A stretch of 64,000 bases of DNA from Crossiella sp. SN42 (lineage in GTDB: Bacteria > Actinomycetota > Actinomycetes > Mycobacteriales > Pseudonocardiaceae), in contig NZ_JAMHIV010000028.1 in the NCBI RefSeq assembly GCF_023897065.1, positions 62,001-126,000 of the forward strand, in the 5' to 3' direction. A program made the position numbers and the translations under genes. Every line of letters begins with the position of its first letter. The first letter of the stretch is position 1. The notes under the pieces are model-generated. The model worked only from the letters and a program-made list of their open reading frames with translations, was not told the DNA's origin and made no database searches. This document shows positions 1 through 9,646 of the stretch, one piece after another.

Positions 1-1
1 C

Positions 2-1495
2 GCGCGGGCCGGGGAGAGCGTGCTGTACCTGCTGCGGGTGCGCAGCTTCAGCCAGCTGCAACGCCTCGGCCTGGACTACTACGAGCGCGAGCTGGCCGGG
101 CGGATCATGACCAGGATGACCACCGACGTGGACGCGCTGTCCACGTTCCTGCAGACCGGGCTGGCCACCGCGGTGGTCAGCGTGCTGACCGTCGGCGGCA
201 TCACGGTGGCCCTGCTGCTCACCGACCTCGGGCTGGCCCTGGTCGCGCTGGCCGCGCTGCCCATCCTGCTGGTCGCCACGGTGGTCTTCCGCCGGTACTC
301 CTCGCAGGCCTACGCCGAGGCGCGGGAGCGGGTCTCGGTGGTCAACGCGGACCTGCAGGAGAACGTCTCCGGGCTGCGCGTGGCCCAGGCGTTCACCAGG
401 GAGGAGCACTCCGCGGCCGCCTTCGCCGAGCGCAGCGACGCCTACCGGCGGTCCCGGTTGCGGGCCCAGCGCTACATCGCCACCTACTTCCCGTTCGTCA
501 CCCTGCTCTCCGACCTGGCGCAGGCCGCGGTGCTCGGGGTCGGCGCGTACCGGGTGGCCACCGGCTCGCTGACCGCGGGTGTGCTGCTGGCGTTCCTGCT
601 GTACCTGGGCCTGTTCTTCGCGCCCATCCAGCAGCTGTCCGGGGTCTTCGACGGCTACCAGCAGGCCAAGGTCGGCCTGCACCGCATCGGCGACCTGCTG
701 CGCACCCCGACCTCGGTGCCCCCGGCGGGCCACCCGCGCGCGGTGCCCGAGCGGCTGCGCGGCGCGGTCGAGCTGCGCGGGGTCGGCTTCACCTACCCCG
801 GCACCGACCGCCCCGCGCTGACCGACATCTCGCTGACCGCCCGCCCTGGCGAGACCATCGCGCTGGTCGGCGCGACCGGCGCGGGCAAGTCCACGCTGGT
901 GAAGCTGCTGGCCCGGTTCTACGACGTCACCGAGGGCACGGTGCTGGTGGACGGGGTGGACATCCGCGCCTACCACCTGCCCGGCTACCGCGGCAGGCTC
1001 GGCGTGGTGCCGCAGGAACCGCACCTGTTCACCGGCGACGTGGCCAGCAACATCGGCTACGGCCGCCCGGGGGCCACCCCGGCCGAGGTGGAGGCCGCGG
1101 CCCGCTCGGTCGGCGCGCTGCCCATGATCGCCGGGCTGCGCGCGGGCTTCCGCCAGCCGGTCGGCGAACGCGGCCAGGGCCTGTCCGCGGGCCAGCGCCA
1201 GCTCATCGCGCTGGCCAGGGCCCGCCTGGTCGACCCGGACCTGCTGCTGCTGGACGAGGCCACCGCCGCGCTGGACCCGGCCACCGAGGCCGCCGTGCTC
1301 AGCGCCAGCGACCGGCTCACCGGCGAGCGCACCACCTTCGTGGTCGCACACCGCTTAGCCACCGCGGCCCGCGCGGACCGCATCGTGGTGCTGGCCAACG
1401 GCCGCATCGAGGAGGAGGGCACGCACGCCCAGCTGCTGGCCGTGAACGGCGCCTACGCCCGGCTCTGGCGCGCGGGCACCCTGGAAGCCGCCTGA
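2..1495 (+). CDS. ABC exporter, fused TMD-NBD half-transporter (5' end cut by window edge)
   Basis: The protein is the C-terminal part of an ATP-driven exporter of the MsbA/multidrug type. The reading frame is open through the window edge, so the true start lies upstream. The first ~235 residues seen are membrane helices and coupling loops. The nucleotide-binding domain follows, with Walker A GATGAGKST, signature LSAGQRQ, Walker B LLLLDEAT and an H-loop in AHRL, so it looks catalytically complete. Such half-transporters usually work as homodimers or with a neighbouring partner, which would lie outside the window. Substrate cannot be told. An in-frame TTA codon (1355-1357) sits in the H-loop region; TTA is rare in genomes of this composition. 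Confidence 0.93.
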   Translation, partial: ARAGESVLYLLRVRSFSQLQRLGLDYYERELAGRIMTRMTTDVDALSTFLQTGLATAVVSVLTVGGITVALLLTDLGLALVALAALPILLVATVVFRRYSSQAYAEARERVSVVNADLQENVSGLRVAQAFTREEHSAAAFAERSDAYRRSRLRAQRYIATYFPFVTLLSDLAQAAVLGVGAYRVATGSLTAGVLLAFLLYLGLFFAPIQQLSGVFDGYQQAKVGLHRIGDLLRTPTSVPPAGHPRAVPERLRGAVELRGVGFTYPGTDRPALTDISLTARPGETIALVGATGAGKSTLVKLLARFYDVTEGTVLVDGVDIRAYHLPGYRGRLGVVPQEPHLFTGDVASNIGYGRPGATPAEVEAAARSVGALPMIAGLRAGFRQPVGERGQGLSAGQRQLIALARARLVDPDLLLLDEATAALDPATEAAVLSASDRLTGERTTFVVAHRLATAARADRIVVLANGRIEEEGTHAQLLAVNGAYARLWRAGTLEAA

Positions 1496-1787
1496 GGGCT
1501 GGCCAATGTCACATCCAGAACTGCCGCCGGGTGATCTCGCCGGGAGTCCACGGCGGCCACGACCCGGTACGAGATCGGTCGGCCCGGCGGACCTTGGGTC
1601 GGGTTGCGGTGGGGGCGGGACCGTGTTTGAGCTGCGCTTGAGGTGCGGATTTGATACTAGACCGATCCAGTAAACGATTCTGTGACCTAGCCCTCCGCGC
1701 GCTGACCCCGCCCTGTACCACGGCGGCGCGCGGTAGGACTAGCCTGAAACAGAGTGTGTCTTACCCCGAGCAGATGGATCGAGGCGA

Positions 1788-4700
1788 GTGTCGGCCGTGT
1801 CCAGCAGCAGCCCTGCGTCACAGTTCGGCCCCAATGAGTGGCTAGTCGAGGAAATGTATGAGCAGTTCCTCGCTGATCCCACCTCAGTAGACCCGGCGTG
1901 GCACGACTTCTTCGCCGACTACAAGCCGACGCAGAAGTCCGCCGACATCGGCGAGACCGCGGCGCAGTCGGCCGCCGCCAGCACTGTGACCACAACCCAG
2001 GCAGCCCCGCCGAAGGCGCCTGACACCAACGGCCAGGCCCCGGCCGCCGCCCCCAAGGCGGCCGCCCCGGCCAAGCCCAAGCCGACCCCGTCGGCAGCAG
2101 CCGCGGCGACCCCGGTGAAGCAGCCCTCGGGTCCCGGCGAGCGCAAGCAGTTGCGCGGCGCGGCCGCGGCGATCGCGAAGAACATGGAGCAGTCGCTGAC
2201 CGTGCCGACCGCCACCTCGGTGCGCGCGGTCCCGGCCAAGCTGCTCGCGGACAACCGGATCGTGATCAACAACCACCTGAAGCGGACCAGGGGCGGGAAG
2301 GTCTCCTTCACCCACCTCATCGGCTACGCGATTGTCCGGGCGCTGGAGAGCTACCCGAACATGAACCGCTTCTTCGCCGAGACCGACGGCAAGCCGACCA
2401 TCGGCACCCCCGAGCACGTCAACCTCGGCCTGGCCATCGACCTGCCCGGCAAGGACGGCTCGCGCACCCTGGTGGTGGCCTCCATCAAGGGCTGCGAGTC
2501 GATGTCCTTCCTGCAGTTCTGGCAGGCCTACGAGGACCTGATCCGCAAGGCCCGCGGCGGCAAGCTGGGCAACGACGACTTCACCGGCACCACGATCTCG
2601 CTGACCAACCCCGGCACCATCGGCACCAACCACTCGGTGCCGAGGCTGACCGCGGGCCAGGGCGCGATCATCGGCGTCGGCGCGATGGAGTACCCGGCCG
2701 AGTTCCAGGGCGCCAGCGAGAAGGCCCTGATCAAGATGGGCATCAGCAAGATCATCACGCTGACGTCCACCTACGACCACCGGATCATCCAGGGCGCGGA
2801 GTCCGGCGAGTTCCTGCGCCGGATCCACCAGCTGCTGCTGGGCGAGGACGGCTTCTACGACAGCATCTTCGCCTCGCTGCGCATCCCCTACGAGCCGATC
2901 CGCTGGGTGGCCGACATCCCGGACGGCGCCGTGGACAAGACCGCTCGCGTGCTGGAGCTGATCGACGCCTTCCGCTCCCGCGGCCACCTGATGGCCGACA
3001 CCGACCCGCTGAACTACCGCCAGCGCCGCCACCCCGACCTGGACGTGCTCTCGCACGGCCTGACCCTGTGGGACCTGGACCGCGAGTTCGCGGTCGGCGG
3101 GTTCGCCGGGCGGGAGCGGATGAAGCTGCGTGACGTGCTCGGCGTGCTGCGCGACTCCTACTGCCGCACCGTGGGCATCGAGTACACCCACATCCTCGGC
3201 CCGGACGAGCGCAAGTGGCTGCAGGAGCGGATCGAGGTCCCGCACTCCAAGCCGGACCAGGCCGAGCAGATCTACATCCTGAGCAAGCTCAACGCGGCCG
3301 AGGCGTTCGAGACCTTCCTGCAGACCAAGTACGTCGGGCAGAAGCGGTTCTCGCTGGAGGGCGGCGAGACCGTCATCCCGCTGCTGGACGCGGTGCTGGA
3401 CAAGGCGGCCGAGTACAACCTCGACGAGGTCGTCATCGGCATGCCGCACCGTGGGCGGCTGAACGTGCTGGCCAACATCGTGGGCAAGCCGATCTCGCAG
3501 ATCTTCCGCGAGTTCGAGGGCAACCTCGACCCCGGCCAGGCGCACGGCTCCGGCGACGTGAAGTACCACCTCGGCGCCGAGGGCAAGTACTTCCGGATGT
3601 TCGGCGACGGCGAGGTCGCGGTCTCGCTGACCTGCAACCCGTCCCACCTGGAAGCGGTCGACCCGGTGCTGGAAGGCATCGTCCGGGCCAAGCAGGACAT
3701 CCTGGACAAGGGCGAGGGCGGCTTCACCGTCGTCCCGGTGCTGCTGCACGGCGACGCGGCCTTCGCCGGCCAGGGCGTGGTGGCCGAGACGCTGAACCTG
3801 GCGCTGCTGCGCGGTTACCGCACCGGCGGCACCGTGCACGTGGTGGTCAACAACCAGGTCGGCTTCACCACCGCCCCCGAGTACTCGCGCTCCAGCCAGT
3901 ACTGCACCGACGTGGCGAAGATGATCGAGGCGCCGGTCTTCCACGTCAACGGCGACGACCCCGAGGCCTGTGTCTGGGTGGCCAAGCTGGCCATGGAGTA
4001 CCGCCAGGCCTTCGGCAAGGACGTCGTGATCGACATGCTCTGCTACCGGCGCCGCGGTCACAACGAGGGCGACGACCCGTCGATGACCCAGCCGGCCATG
4101 TACGACCTGATCGACACCAAGCGCTCGGTCCGCAAGACCTACACCGAGGCGCTGATCGGCCGGGGCGACATCTCGGTCGAGGAGGCCGAGAGCGCGCTGA
4201 AGGACTTCGGCAGCCAGCTGGAGCACGTCTTCAACGAGGTCCGCGAGCTGGAGAAGCACCCGGCCGTGGTGAGCCCGTCGGTGGAGGCCGAGCAGGTCAT
4301 CCCGACCAAGCTCAAGACCGCGATCTCGCTGGAGACGCTGACCCACATCGCCGACGCGCACGTCAACCTGCCGGAGGGCTTCAGCCCGCACCCGAGGGTG
4401 AAGCCGGTGCTGGAGCGCAGGGCCAAGATGGCCCGCGAGGGCGGCATCGACTGGGCCTTCGCCGAGCTGCTGGCCTTCGGCTCGCTGGTGATGGAGAAGC
4501 GGCGGGTGCGCCTGGCCGGCCAGGACTCGCGGCGCGGCACCTTCGTGCAGCGGCACTCGGTGCTGATCGACCGCAAGACCGGCAAGGAGTACACCCCGCT
4601 GCAGAACCTGTCGGAGGACCAGGCCAAGTTCCTGGTCTACGACTCGGCGCTGTCGGAGTTCGCCGCGCTCGGCTTCGAGTACGGCTACTCGGTGGCCAAC

Positions 4701-5474
4701 CCCGAGGCGCTGGTGCTCTGGGAGGCGCAGTTCGGCGACTTCGTCAACGGCGCCCAGCCGATCATCGACGAGTTCATCTCCTCCGGTGAGGCCAAGTGGG
4801 GCCAGCGCTCCGACGTGGTGCTGCTGCTGCCGCACGGCCACGAGGGCCAGGGCCCGGACCACACCTCCGGCCGCATCGAGCGCTTCCTCCAGCTGTGCGC
4901 GGAGGGCTCGATGACGGTGGCGGTGCCGTCCACCCCGGCCAGCTACTTCCACCTGCTGCGCAGGCACGCGCTGGACGGGATCAACCGGCCGCTGGTGGTC
5001 TTCACCCCGAAGTCCATGCTCCGGATGAAGGCCGCGACCAGCCCGGTCGAGGACTTCACCGACAGCAAGTTCCACTCGGTGCTGGCCGACCCGGTGGTGG
5101 CCGACCCGAACAAGGTCGACCGCGTGCTGCTGTGCAGCGGCAAGATCAGCTACGAGCTCAACGCCGAGCGGCAGAAGCGCGGCGCGGACAACGTGGCGAT
5201 CGTGCGCATCGAGCAGCTCTACCCGGTGCCGCACAAGAAGCTGGGCCTGGTGCTGGACAAGTACCCCAACGCCAAGGACATCCGCTGGGTCCAGGAGGAG
5301 CCGGCGAACCAGGGCGCCTGGCCGTTCCTGGGCCTGTCCCTGCCGGAGCTGCTGCCCGAGCGCCTCACCGGGCTCAAGCGCGTCTCGCGGCGCGCGATGG
5401 CGGCCCCGTCCGCCGGGTCCGGCAAGGTGCACGACGTCGAGCAGGCGGCGCTGATCGCCAAGGCTTTCGACTGA
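1788..5474 (+). CDS. kgd: Multifunctional 2-oxoglutarate decarboxylase / dehydrogenase E1-E2 (KGD)
   Basis: This is the thiamine-diphosphate enzyme of the TCA cycle that decarboxylates 2-oxoglutarate, and in actinobacteria it also carries an E2-like succinyltransferase domain. In the 1,228 residues I see an N-terminal helix (NEWLVEEMY), an Ala/Pro linker to about residue 115, an acyltransferase-like domain to about 350 ([11 protein letters not shown]) and the E1 part with [13 protein letters not shown] and the cofactor region [10 protein letters not shown]. There is no lipoyl domain, as in M. tuberculosis Kgd, which it matches closely along its length. GTG at 1788 is chosen because the conserved N-terminus begins soon after; GTG at 1797 is an alternative. 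The 292 bases upstream hold its promoter region, but I could not fix a convincing -10/-35 pair. Confidence 0.97.
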   Translation: MSAVSSSSPASQFGPNEWLVEEMYEQFLADPTSVDPAWHDFFADYKPTQKSADIGETAAQSAAASTVTTTQAAPPKAPDTNGQAPAAAPKAAAPAKPKPTPSAAAAATPVKQPSGPGERKQLRGAAAAIAKNMEQSLTVPTATSVRAVPAKLLADNRIVINNHLKRTRGGKVSFTHLIGYAIVRALESYPNMNRFFAETDGKPTIGTPEHVNLGLAIDLPGKDGSRTLVVASIKGCESMSFLQFWQAYEDLIRKARGGKLGNDDFTGTTISLTNPGTIGTNHSVPRLTAGQGAIIGVGAMEYPAEFQGASEKALIKMGISKIITLTSTYDHRIIQGAESGEFLRRIHQLLLGEDGFYDSIFASLRIPYEPIRWVADIPDGAVDKTARVLELIDAFRSRGHLMADTDPLNYRQRRHPDLDVLSHGLTLWDLDREFAVGGFAGRERMKLRDVLGVLRDSYCRTVGIEYTHILGPDERKWLQERIEVPHSKPDQAEQIYILSKLNAAEAFETFLQTKYVGQKRFSLEGGETVIPLLDAVLDKAAEYNLDEVVIGMPHRGRLNVLANIVGKPISQIFREFEGNLDPGQAHGSGDVKYHLGAEGKYFRMFGDGEVAVSLTCNPSHLEAVDPVLEGIVRAKQDILDKGEGGFTVVPVLLHGDAAFAGQGVVAETLNLALLRGYRTGGTVHVVVNNQVGFTTAPEYSRSSQYCTDVAKMIEAPVFHVNGDDPEACVWVAKLAMEYRQAFGKDVVIDMLCYRRRGHNEGDDPSMTQPAMYDLIDTKRSVRKTYTEALIGRGDISVEEAESALKDFGSQLEHVFNEVRELEKHPAVVSPSVEAEQVIPTKLKTAISLETLTHIADAHVNLPEGFSPHPRVKPVLERRAKMAREGGIDWAFAELLAFGSLVMEKRRVRLAGQDSRRGTFVQRHSVLIDRKTGKEYTPLQNLSEDQAKFLVYDSALSEFAALGFEYGYSVANPEALVLWEAQFGDFVNGAQPIIDEFISSGEAKWGQRSDVVLLLPHGHEGQGPDHTSGRIERFLQLCAEGSMTVAVPSTPASYFHLLRRHALDGINRPLVVFTPKSMLRMKAATSPVEDFTDSKFHSVLADPVVADPNKVDRVLLCSGKISYELNAERQKRGADNVAIVRIEQLYPVPHKKLGLVLDKYPNAKDIRWVQEEPANQGAWPFLGLSLPELLPERLTGLKRVSRRAMAAPSAGSGKVHDVEQAALIAKAFD

Positions 5475-5489
5475 TCGTTTGAGTTGTTC

Positions 5490-5528
5490 CCGAGCCGCCA
5501 GGTCCGTTTCCAGGGCCTGGCGGCTCGG
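5490..5528 (+). terminator. 13-bp hairpin between kgd and the DUF6104 gene
   Basis: CCGAGCCGCCAGG (5490-5502) pairs perfectly with 5516-5528 around a 13-nt loop. No clear U-tract follows. It could end kgd transcripts, or only lower read-through into the small gene starting 20 bases later. Confidence 0.6.
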
Positions 5529-5547
5529 CCATATCCCGGAGGAATCC

Positions 5548-5730
5548 GTGTATTTCACCGACCGCGGTATCGAGGAGCTGGAGCAGCGGCGCGGCGAGGA
5601 GGAGGTCACCCTGGCCTGGGTGGCCGACAAGCTGCGTGCCTTCGTCGACCTCAACCCGGACTTCGAGACCACCATCGAACGCCTGGCCACCTTCCTGGCC
5701 CGCGACGACGCCGACGATCTGGACGACTAA
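5548..5730 (+). CDS. DUF6104 family small protein
   Basis: The 60-residue acidic protein begins MYFTDRGIEELEQRRGEEE and continues with a helix-rich segment (VTLAWVADKLRAFVDLNP). It matches the actinobacterial DUF6104 family, whose members are about this size; the function is unknown. GTG at 5548 is picked because a strong ribosome site, GGAGGAA (5538-5544), lies just upstream and homologues begin MYFTDRG. It sits directly after kgd on the same strand, with a hairpin between them. Its stop overlaps the stop of the convergent WYL regulator by four bases. Confidence 0.85.
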   Translation: MYFTDRGIEELEQRRGEEEVTLAWVADKLRAFVDLNPDFETTIERLATFLARDDADDLDD

Positions 5731-6680
5731 CCCAGCCGGTCCCGCGCCGCGCGCAGCTCGGCCCTGACCTCCTCGTCCGCCTCGACGATCTCCAGGTCAG
5801 CGCCGATCGCGGCCAGGCCGAGCAGGTCGCGCACCACGTCCCGGGGCGTGTCCGCGCTGAGCCGGACCTCGCTGCCGCCCTCGGTCCCGGTCACCCTGGC
5901 GGGCAGCAGGTGCAGCGTCCTGGCCAGCACCTCGCGTGGCGGCGCGGCAATCCGGGCCAGGGCGTGGTGCCGGTACGGCGCGGTGGCCAGCACGCGGTCC
6001 AGGTAGGCGGCGGTGTCCGGCTCGGGCAGTTCGCGCGGGGTGAAGCGGCGGCCGGTGGGGCGGGGGTCGGTGATCCGGTCGATGCGGAAGGTGCGCCAGT
6101 CGGCGCGCTCGGCGTCGTGGGCCAGCAGGTACCAGAGCCGGTAGCCGGTGATCAGGCGGTGCGGCTCGACCCTGCGCTCCCCCGTCGATCCGTCCCGCCG
6201 CCGGTAGCCGAAGGTGATCAGCTCGCCGTCGCGCACGGCCGCGCCGAGCACGGCGAGCACCGAGGGGTCGACCTGGGCGCCGGTGACCGCGTGCACCGGA
6301 TCGGTGGCCTGGGCGACCGCGGCCACCCGGTGGCGCAGCCGGGAGGGCAGGATCTGGCTCAGCTTGGCCAGCGCGCGCACCGCGGTCTCGGCCACTCCGC
6401 TGATCCCGGTGCCCGCCGCGGTGAGCAGGCCGGTGGCCACCGCGACCGCCTCCTCCTCATCCAGCGCCAGCGGCGGCAGGTTGCGGCCGGAGACCAGCCG
6501 GTAGCCGCCCGCGGTGCCGGTGGTGGCCTGCACCGGGTAGCCCAGCTCGCGCAGCTTGTCCACATCGCGGCGCACGGTCCGGTCGGTGACCGCCAGCCGC
6601 TCGGCCAGCTCCGCGCCGGACCACTCCCGGCGGGCCTGCAACAGCGACAGCAACCGCATGACTCTGGCGAGCGGGCTCAT
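5727..6680 (-). CDS. YafY/WYL-domain transcriptional regulator
   Basis: The 317-residue regulator has an N-terminal winged helix-turn-helix (residues ~1-60, LSLLQARREWSGAELAERL). A WYL ligand-sensing domain starts around residue 130 and includes RLWYLLAHD, and a C-terminal WCX-like extension follows. Family members bind operators near their own gene. A perfect 17-bp palindrome lies 22 bp upstream in the 62-bp gap shared with the divergent FAD oxidoreductase, so it probably controls that gene and itself. A -10-like CAATCT ends 7 bases before the ATG. The inducer is unknown. Confidence 0.9.
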   Translation of the reverse strand: MSPLARVMRLLSLLQARREWSGAELAERLAVTDRTVRRDVDKLRELGYPVQATTGTAGGYRLVSGRNLPPLALDEEEAVAVATGLLTAAGTGISGVAETAVRALAKLSQILPSRLRHRVAAVAQATDPVHAVTGAQVDPSVLAVLGAAVRDGELITFGYRRRDGSTGERRVEPHRLITGYRLWYLLAHDAERADWRTFRIDRITDPRPTGRRFTPRELPEPDTAAYLDRVLATAPYRHHALARIAAPPREVLARTLHLLPARVTGTEGGSEVRLSADTPRDVVRDLLGLAAIGADLEIVEADEEVRAELRAARDRLG

Positions 6681-6702
6681 GCCGCCAAGATTGCCACGCT
6701 TG

Positions 6703-6719
6703 CGGACAGGACCTGTCCG
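6703..6719. promoter_or_regulatory. Perfect 17-bp palindrome, likely WYL-regulator operator
   Basis: CGGACAGGACCTGTCCG is an exact inverted repeat around a central A, placed in the divergent promoter region between the WYL regulator and the FAD oxidoreductase. It overlaps the expected -35 region of the rightward gene, a position suited to repression. Confidence 0.7.
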
Positions 6720-6729
6720 GAACGGCTCC

Positions 6730-6735
6730 TAACGT
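6730..6735 (+). promoter_or_regulatory. -10 element (TAACGT) of a leaderless transcript
   Basis: TAACGT ends 7 bases before the ATG at 6743, the spacing expected when transcription starts at the start codon. Confidence 0.55.
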
Positions 6736-6742
6736 GGGCCGC

Positions 6743-8020
6743 ATGTTGACCTTCGAGCCCAGTTCCGCCGACTACGACACCGAGCGCGCAGGCTTCCAGA
6801 CCCACTCCGACTACCGCCCGGCCCTGGTGGCCGGCGCGTCCTCCGCCGCTGACGTGCGGGCCGCGGTGGCGCTGGCCGCCGAGCGGGACCTGCCGGTGGC
6901 GGTGCAGTCCACCGGCCACGGCCTGCCGCCGACTGGCCGGCCGGGCGTGCTGATCACCACGCACCGGATGCGGGAGCTGACCGTGGACCCGGTCGCGCGC
7001 ACCGCGCGGGTGGGCGCGGGCGTGCGCTGGGCCGAGGTGCTGGCCGCCGCCGCCCCGCACGGGCTGATGCCGCTGCTGGGCAGCGCGCCGCACGTGGGCG
7101 TGATCGGCTACACCCTGGGCGGCGGGCTGAGCCTGTTCGGCCGTCCGTTCGGCTGGGCCGCCGACCGGGTGCGCTCGCTGGAGGTGGTCACCGCCGACGG
7201 CGCGTTGCAGGAGGTCGGGCCCGGTGCGGAGCTGTTCCAGGGCCTACTCGGCGGCGGCGCGACGCTGGGCGTGGTGACCGCGATGACCTTCGAGCTGGTC
7301 CCGCTGCCGGAGCTGTGGGCAGGCGGGCTGTTCTTCGACACCGGGCTGATCCCGGAGGCGCTGCGGCTGTGGACCGAGTGGACCGCGACCGTGCCGGACA
7401 CGCTGACCTCCTCGATCGCGGTGATCCCGTTCCCGGACGTCCCCGGCGTGCCCGAGCCGCTGCGCGGGCGGCGGGTGGCGCACCTGCGGATCACCCAGGC
7501 CGGACCGGCCGCCGACGACCTCGTCGCCCCGCTGCGCGCGCTCGGCCCGCTGCTGGACACCCTCGGCCCGCTCCCGCTGACCGAGGTCGGCTCGATCTAC
7601 CACGACCCGACCACCCCGGCCCCGTTCCGCTCCAGCAACCGGATGCTGCGCGCCGCGGACGCGCTGACCACCCGCCGCCTGCTCGCGCACACCCCGCCCG
7701 GCCCGCACATCGTGGAGCTGCGCCACCTCGGCGGCGCGCTGGCCACCCCGGCGGCCAACGCGGTGGGCGGCCGGGACGCGGCGTACCTGGCCACCATCAC
7801 CACGCTCGCCCCGGACGCGGACACGCCCGCCGCGCACGAGGCGCTGTTCGCCGGGCTGGCCCCGTGGACCAGCGGCGGGCGGTTCCGCAACTTCCTCACC
7901 GACCCGGCCGAGGCCCGGCACCCGCGCTGGGTGCACGAGCTGAAGGCGCGGCTGGACCCGGCAGGCCGGTTCGGCGTGCTACCGGAGGCTCAGAAGCCGA
8001 CCACGGCGTGCGGGGTGTAG
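6743..8020 (+). CDS. FAD-binding oxidoreductase, berberine-bridge-enzyme-like
   Basis: This is a 425-residue flavoprotein of the VAO/BBE fold. The FAD-binding half (residues ~30-200) includes VQSTGHGLP, where the His is the usual site of covalent FAD attachment, and GYTLGGGLSLFGRPFG. A substrate domain and a short BBE-like C-terminus (DPAGRFG) follow. Such enzymes oxidise alcohols, sugars or secondary metabolites; the substrate here is not evident. ATG at 6743 is preferred to GTG at 6734 because a -10 element ends 7 bases before it. Control is probably by the divergent WYL regulator. Its end overlaps the convergent aldo/keto reductase by 31 bases. Confidence 0.9.
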   Translation: MLTFEPSSADYDTERAGFQTHSDYRPALVAGASSAADVRAAVALAAERDLPVAVQSTGHGLPPTGRPGVLITTHRMRELTVDPVARTARVGAGVRWAEVLAAAAPHGLMPLLGSAPHVGVIGYTLGGGLSLFGRPFGWAADRVRSLEVVTADGALQEVGPGAELFQGLLGGGATLGVVTAMTFELVPLPELWAGGLFFDTGLIPEALRLWTEWTATVPDTLTSSIAVIPFPDVPGVPEPLRGRRVAHLRITQAGPAADDLVAPLRALGPLLDTLGPLPLTEVGSIYHDPTTPAPFRSSNRMLRAADALTTRRLLAHTPPGPHIVELRHLGGALATPAANAVGGRDAAYLATITTLAPDADTPAAHEALFAGLAPWTSGGRFRNFLTDPAEARHPRWVHELKARLDPAGRFGVLPEAQKPTTACGV

Positions 8021-8958
8021 GGCGCCTCCAGCCGGGCGACCTCCTCCGTGGAGAGCTCGAGGCCGACCGCGGCGACCGCGTCCTCCAGGTGGTGCGTCTT
8101 GGTGGCGCCGACGATGGGCGCGGTCACCGCCGGGTTGTGCAGCAGCCAGGCCAGTCCGACCTGTGCCCTGGGCACCCCGCGCTCGGCGGCCACCGCCGCC
8201 ACCGCGTCCACCACGATCCGGTCGCTGTCCTGGTAGAGCGTCTTGCCAAAATCGTCGGTCTCGGCGCGCGCGGTGGCCGCGTCCCAGTCGCGGGTGAGGC
8301 GGCCGCGGGCCAGCGGGCTCCACGGGATCACGCCGATGCCCTCCTCCGCGCACAGCGGCAGCATCTCCCGCTCCTCCTCGCGGTAGATCAGGTTGTAGTG
8401 GTTCTGCATGGAGACGAACCTGGTCCAGCCGTTGAGGTCGGCGGTGTAGAGCATCTTGGCGAACTGGTAGGCGTGCATGGATGAGGCGCCGAGGTAGCGC
8501 ACCTTCCCCGACTTGACCACGTCGTGCAGGGCTTCCAGGGTCTCCTCGATCGGGGTGTGCCGGTCGAACCGGTGGATCTGGTAGAGGTCGATGTAGTCGG
8601 TGCCGAGCCTGCGCAGGCTGTTGTCCACCTCGGCGAAGATCGCCTTGCGGGACAGGCCGCGCCGGTTCGGGCCCTCCCCCATCGGCAGGAAGACCTTGGT
8701 GGCCAGCACGATCTCGTCCCGGCGGGCGTACTCGCCGAGCAGCTTGCCGACGATCTCCTCGCTGGTGCCGTCGCTGTAGTAGTTGGCGGTGTCGAAGAAG
8801 TTGATGCCCAGCTCGACCGCGCGCTTGAGGAAGGGCCTGCTCTGCTCCTCGGTCAGCGACCACGGGTGCGGGCCGCGCTCCGGCACGCCGTAGCTCATGC
8901 AGCCCAGGCAGATCCGGGAGACGTCCAGTCCGGTGGCGCCCAGCTTCACATACTCCAT
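7990..8958 (-). CDS. Aldo/keto reductase
   Basis: This NAD(P)H-dependent carbonyl reductase of 322 residues begins MEYVKLGATGLDVSRICLG, typical of the YhdN/YajO-like AKR group. The catalytic tetrad is visible: Asp and Tyr in NFFDTANYYSDG, Lys in LATKVF and His in YQIHRFD. The cofactor region near the C-terminus (VGATKTHHLEDA) is also present. The start at 8958 is preferred to a GTG at 8985 because homologues begin there and a TAGGTT -10 element ends 7 bases upstream. The physiological substrate is unknown. It converges on the FAD oxidoreductase with overlapping 3' ends. Confidence 0.93.
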   Translation of the reverse strand: MEYVKLGATGLDVSRICLGCMSYGVPERGPHPWSLTEEQSRPFLKRAVELGINFFDTANYYSDGTSEEIVGKLLGEYARRDEIVLATKVFLPMGEGPNRRGLSRKAIFAEVDNSLRRLGTDYIDLYQIHRFDRHTPIEETLEALHDVVKSGKVRYLGASSMHAYQFAKMLYTADLNGWTRFVSMQNHYNLIYREEEREMLPLCAEEGIGVIPWSPLARGRLTRDWDAATARAETDDFGKTLYQDSDRIVVDAVAAVAAERGVPRAQVGLAWLLHNPAVTAPIVGATKTHHLEDAVAAVGLELSTEEVARLEAPYTPHAVVGF

Positions 8959-8965
8959 GCGGCCG

Positions 8966-8971
8966 AACCTA
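8966..8971 (-). promoter_or_regulatory. -10 element (TAGGTT) of a leaderless transcript
   Basis: Read on the minus strand, TAGGTT ends 7 bases before the ATG of the aldo/keto reductase, which also supports that start. Confidence 0.55.
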
Positions 8972-9027
8972 CGCCGTGCCGCCATTCACAGCAGCGCAAT
9001 TCCAGTGGCTGGGCCATCATCGACGGC

Positions 9028-9579
9028 ATGAGCGAGCCCGTGTCACCAGGACAGGTCATCGTGCTCACCGGACCGCCGGGGGCAGGCAAGAGCACGGTGT
9101 CGCGGTTGCTGGCCGATGAGCTGTCGCCCAGCGTGCACCTGCACACCGACGACTTCTACAAGTTCATCCGGCGCGGCGCGATCGCGCCGTACCTGCCGGA
9201 AGCGCAGCGGCAGAACGAGATCGTGATCGACGTGCTGGCCGGCGCGGCCTTCGGCTACGCCGTCGGCGGCTACGACGTGGTGGTCGACGGCGTGATCGGG
9301 CCGTGGTTCCTGGACGTCTTCCGCAAGGCAGGCGCCGGGTTCAAGACGCACTACGTGGTGCTGCGGCCGAACGAGGCGATCACCATCGGGCGCGCGGTGG
9401 ACCGGGGCCCGGAGGCGCTGACCGCGGTGGCCCCGATCCGGGAGCTGTACCGGCAGTTCAGCGAGCTGGGCGAGCTGGAACGGCACGTGATGGACTCCGG
9501 GCCGATGGACGCCGACGCCACCACCACCGCGGTGCTGGCCGGCATCGCCCGCGGCGCCTACCTGCTCGCCGGGGACTGA
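9028..9579 (+). CDS. P-loop small-molecule kinase-like ATPase
   Basis: The 183-residue protein has a P-loop (LTGPPGAGKSTVSRLLADEL, residues ~13-32), then HLHTDDFYKFIRRG and a second acidic strand VVVDGVIGPWF. This pattern fits the shikimate-kinase/zeta-toxin/chloramphenicol-phosphotransferase-like AAA_33 group, which phosphorylate small molecules or nucleotides. No antitoxin or resistance gene lies beside it, so I do not assign a substrate. The ATG at 9028 gives an N-terminus a dozen residues before the P-loop, as expected. A weak -10-like CATCAT lies 7 bases upstream. Confidence 0.82.
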   Translation: MSEPVSPGQVIVLTGPPGAGKSTVSRLLADELSPSVHLHTDDFYKFIRRGAIAPYLPEAQRQNEIVIDVLAGAAFGYAVGGYDVVVDGVIGPWFLDVFRKAGAGFKTHYVVLRPNEAITIGRAVDRGPEALTAVAPIRELYRQFSELGELERHVMDSGPMDADATTTAVLAGIARGAYLLAGD

Positions 9580-9633
9580 GCGCGGAGCGAAAATCCGCCG
9601 AAAGCGCGGTCCGGACCGCTCCGCCAGTCCGGA

Positions 9634-9639
9634 TACCGT
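9634..9639 (+). promoter_or_regulatory. -10 element (TACCGT) of a leaderless transcript
   Basis: TACCGT ends 7 bases before the GTG start of the response regulator. Confidence 0.5.
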
Positions 9640-9646
9640 CGGCGGG

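Noticed and set aside
2160-2860. A lipoyl-bearing E2 subunit fused in kgd
   Set aside because: The acyltransferase-like core is present, but no lipoyl domain with a DKA-type lysine motif can be found, as expected for this enzyme type.
1884-5690. A very long open frame on the minus strand across kgd
   Set aside because: It is an antisense frame of the clear kgd gene, kept open by high GC, with low-complexity Arg/Gly/His-rich translation and no family match.
9028-9579. Zeta-toxin or chloramphenicol phosphotransferase
   Set aside because: The P-loop and layout fit a broad kinase group, but there is no antitoxin partner and no specific active-site match, so the narrow calls are not justified.
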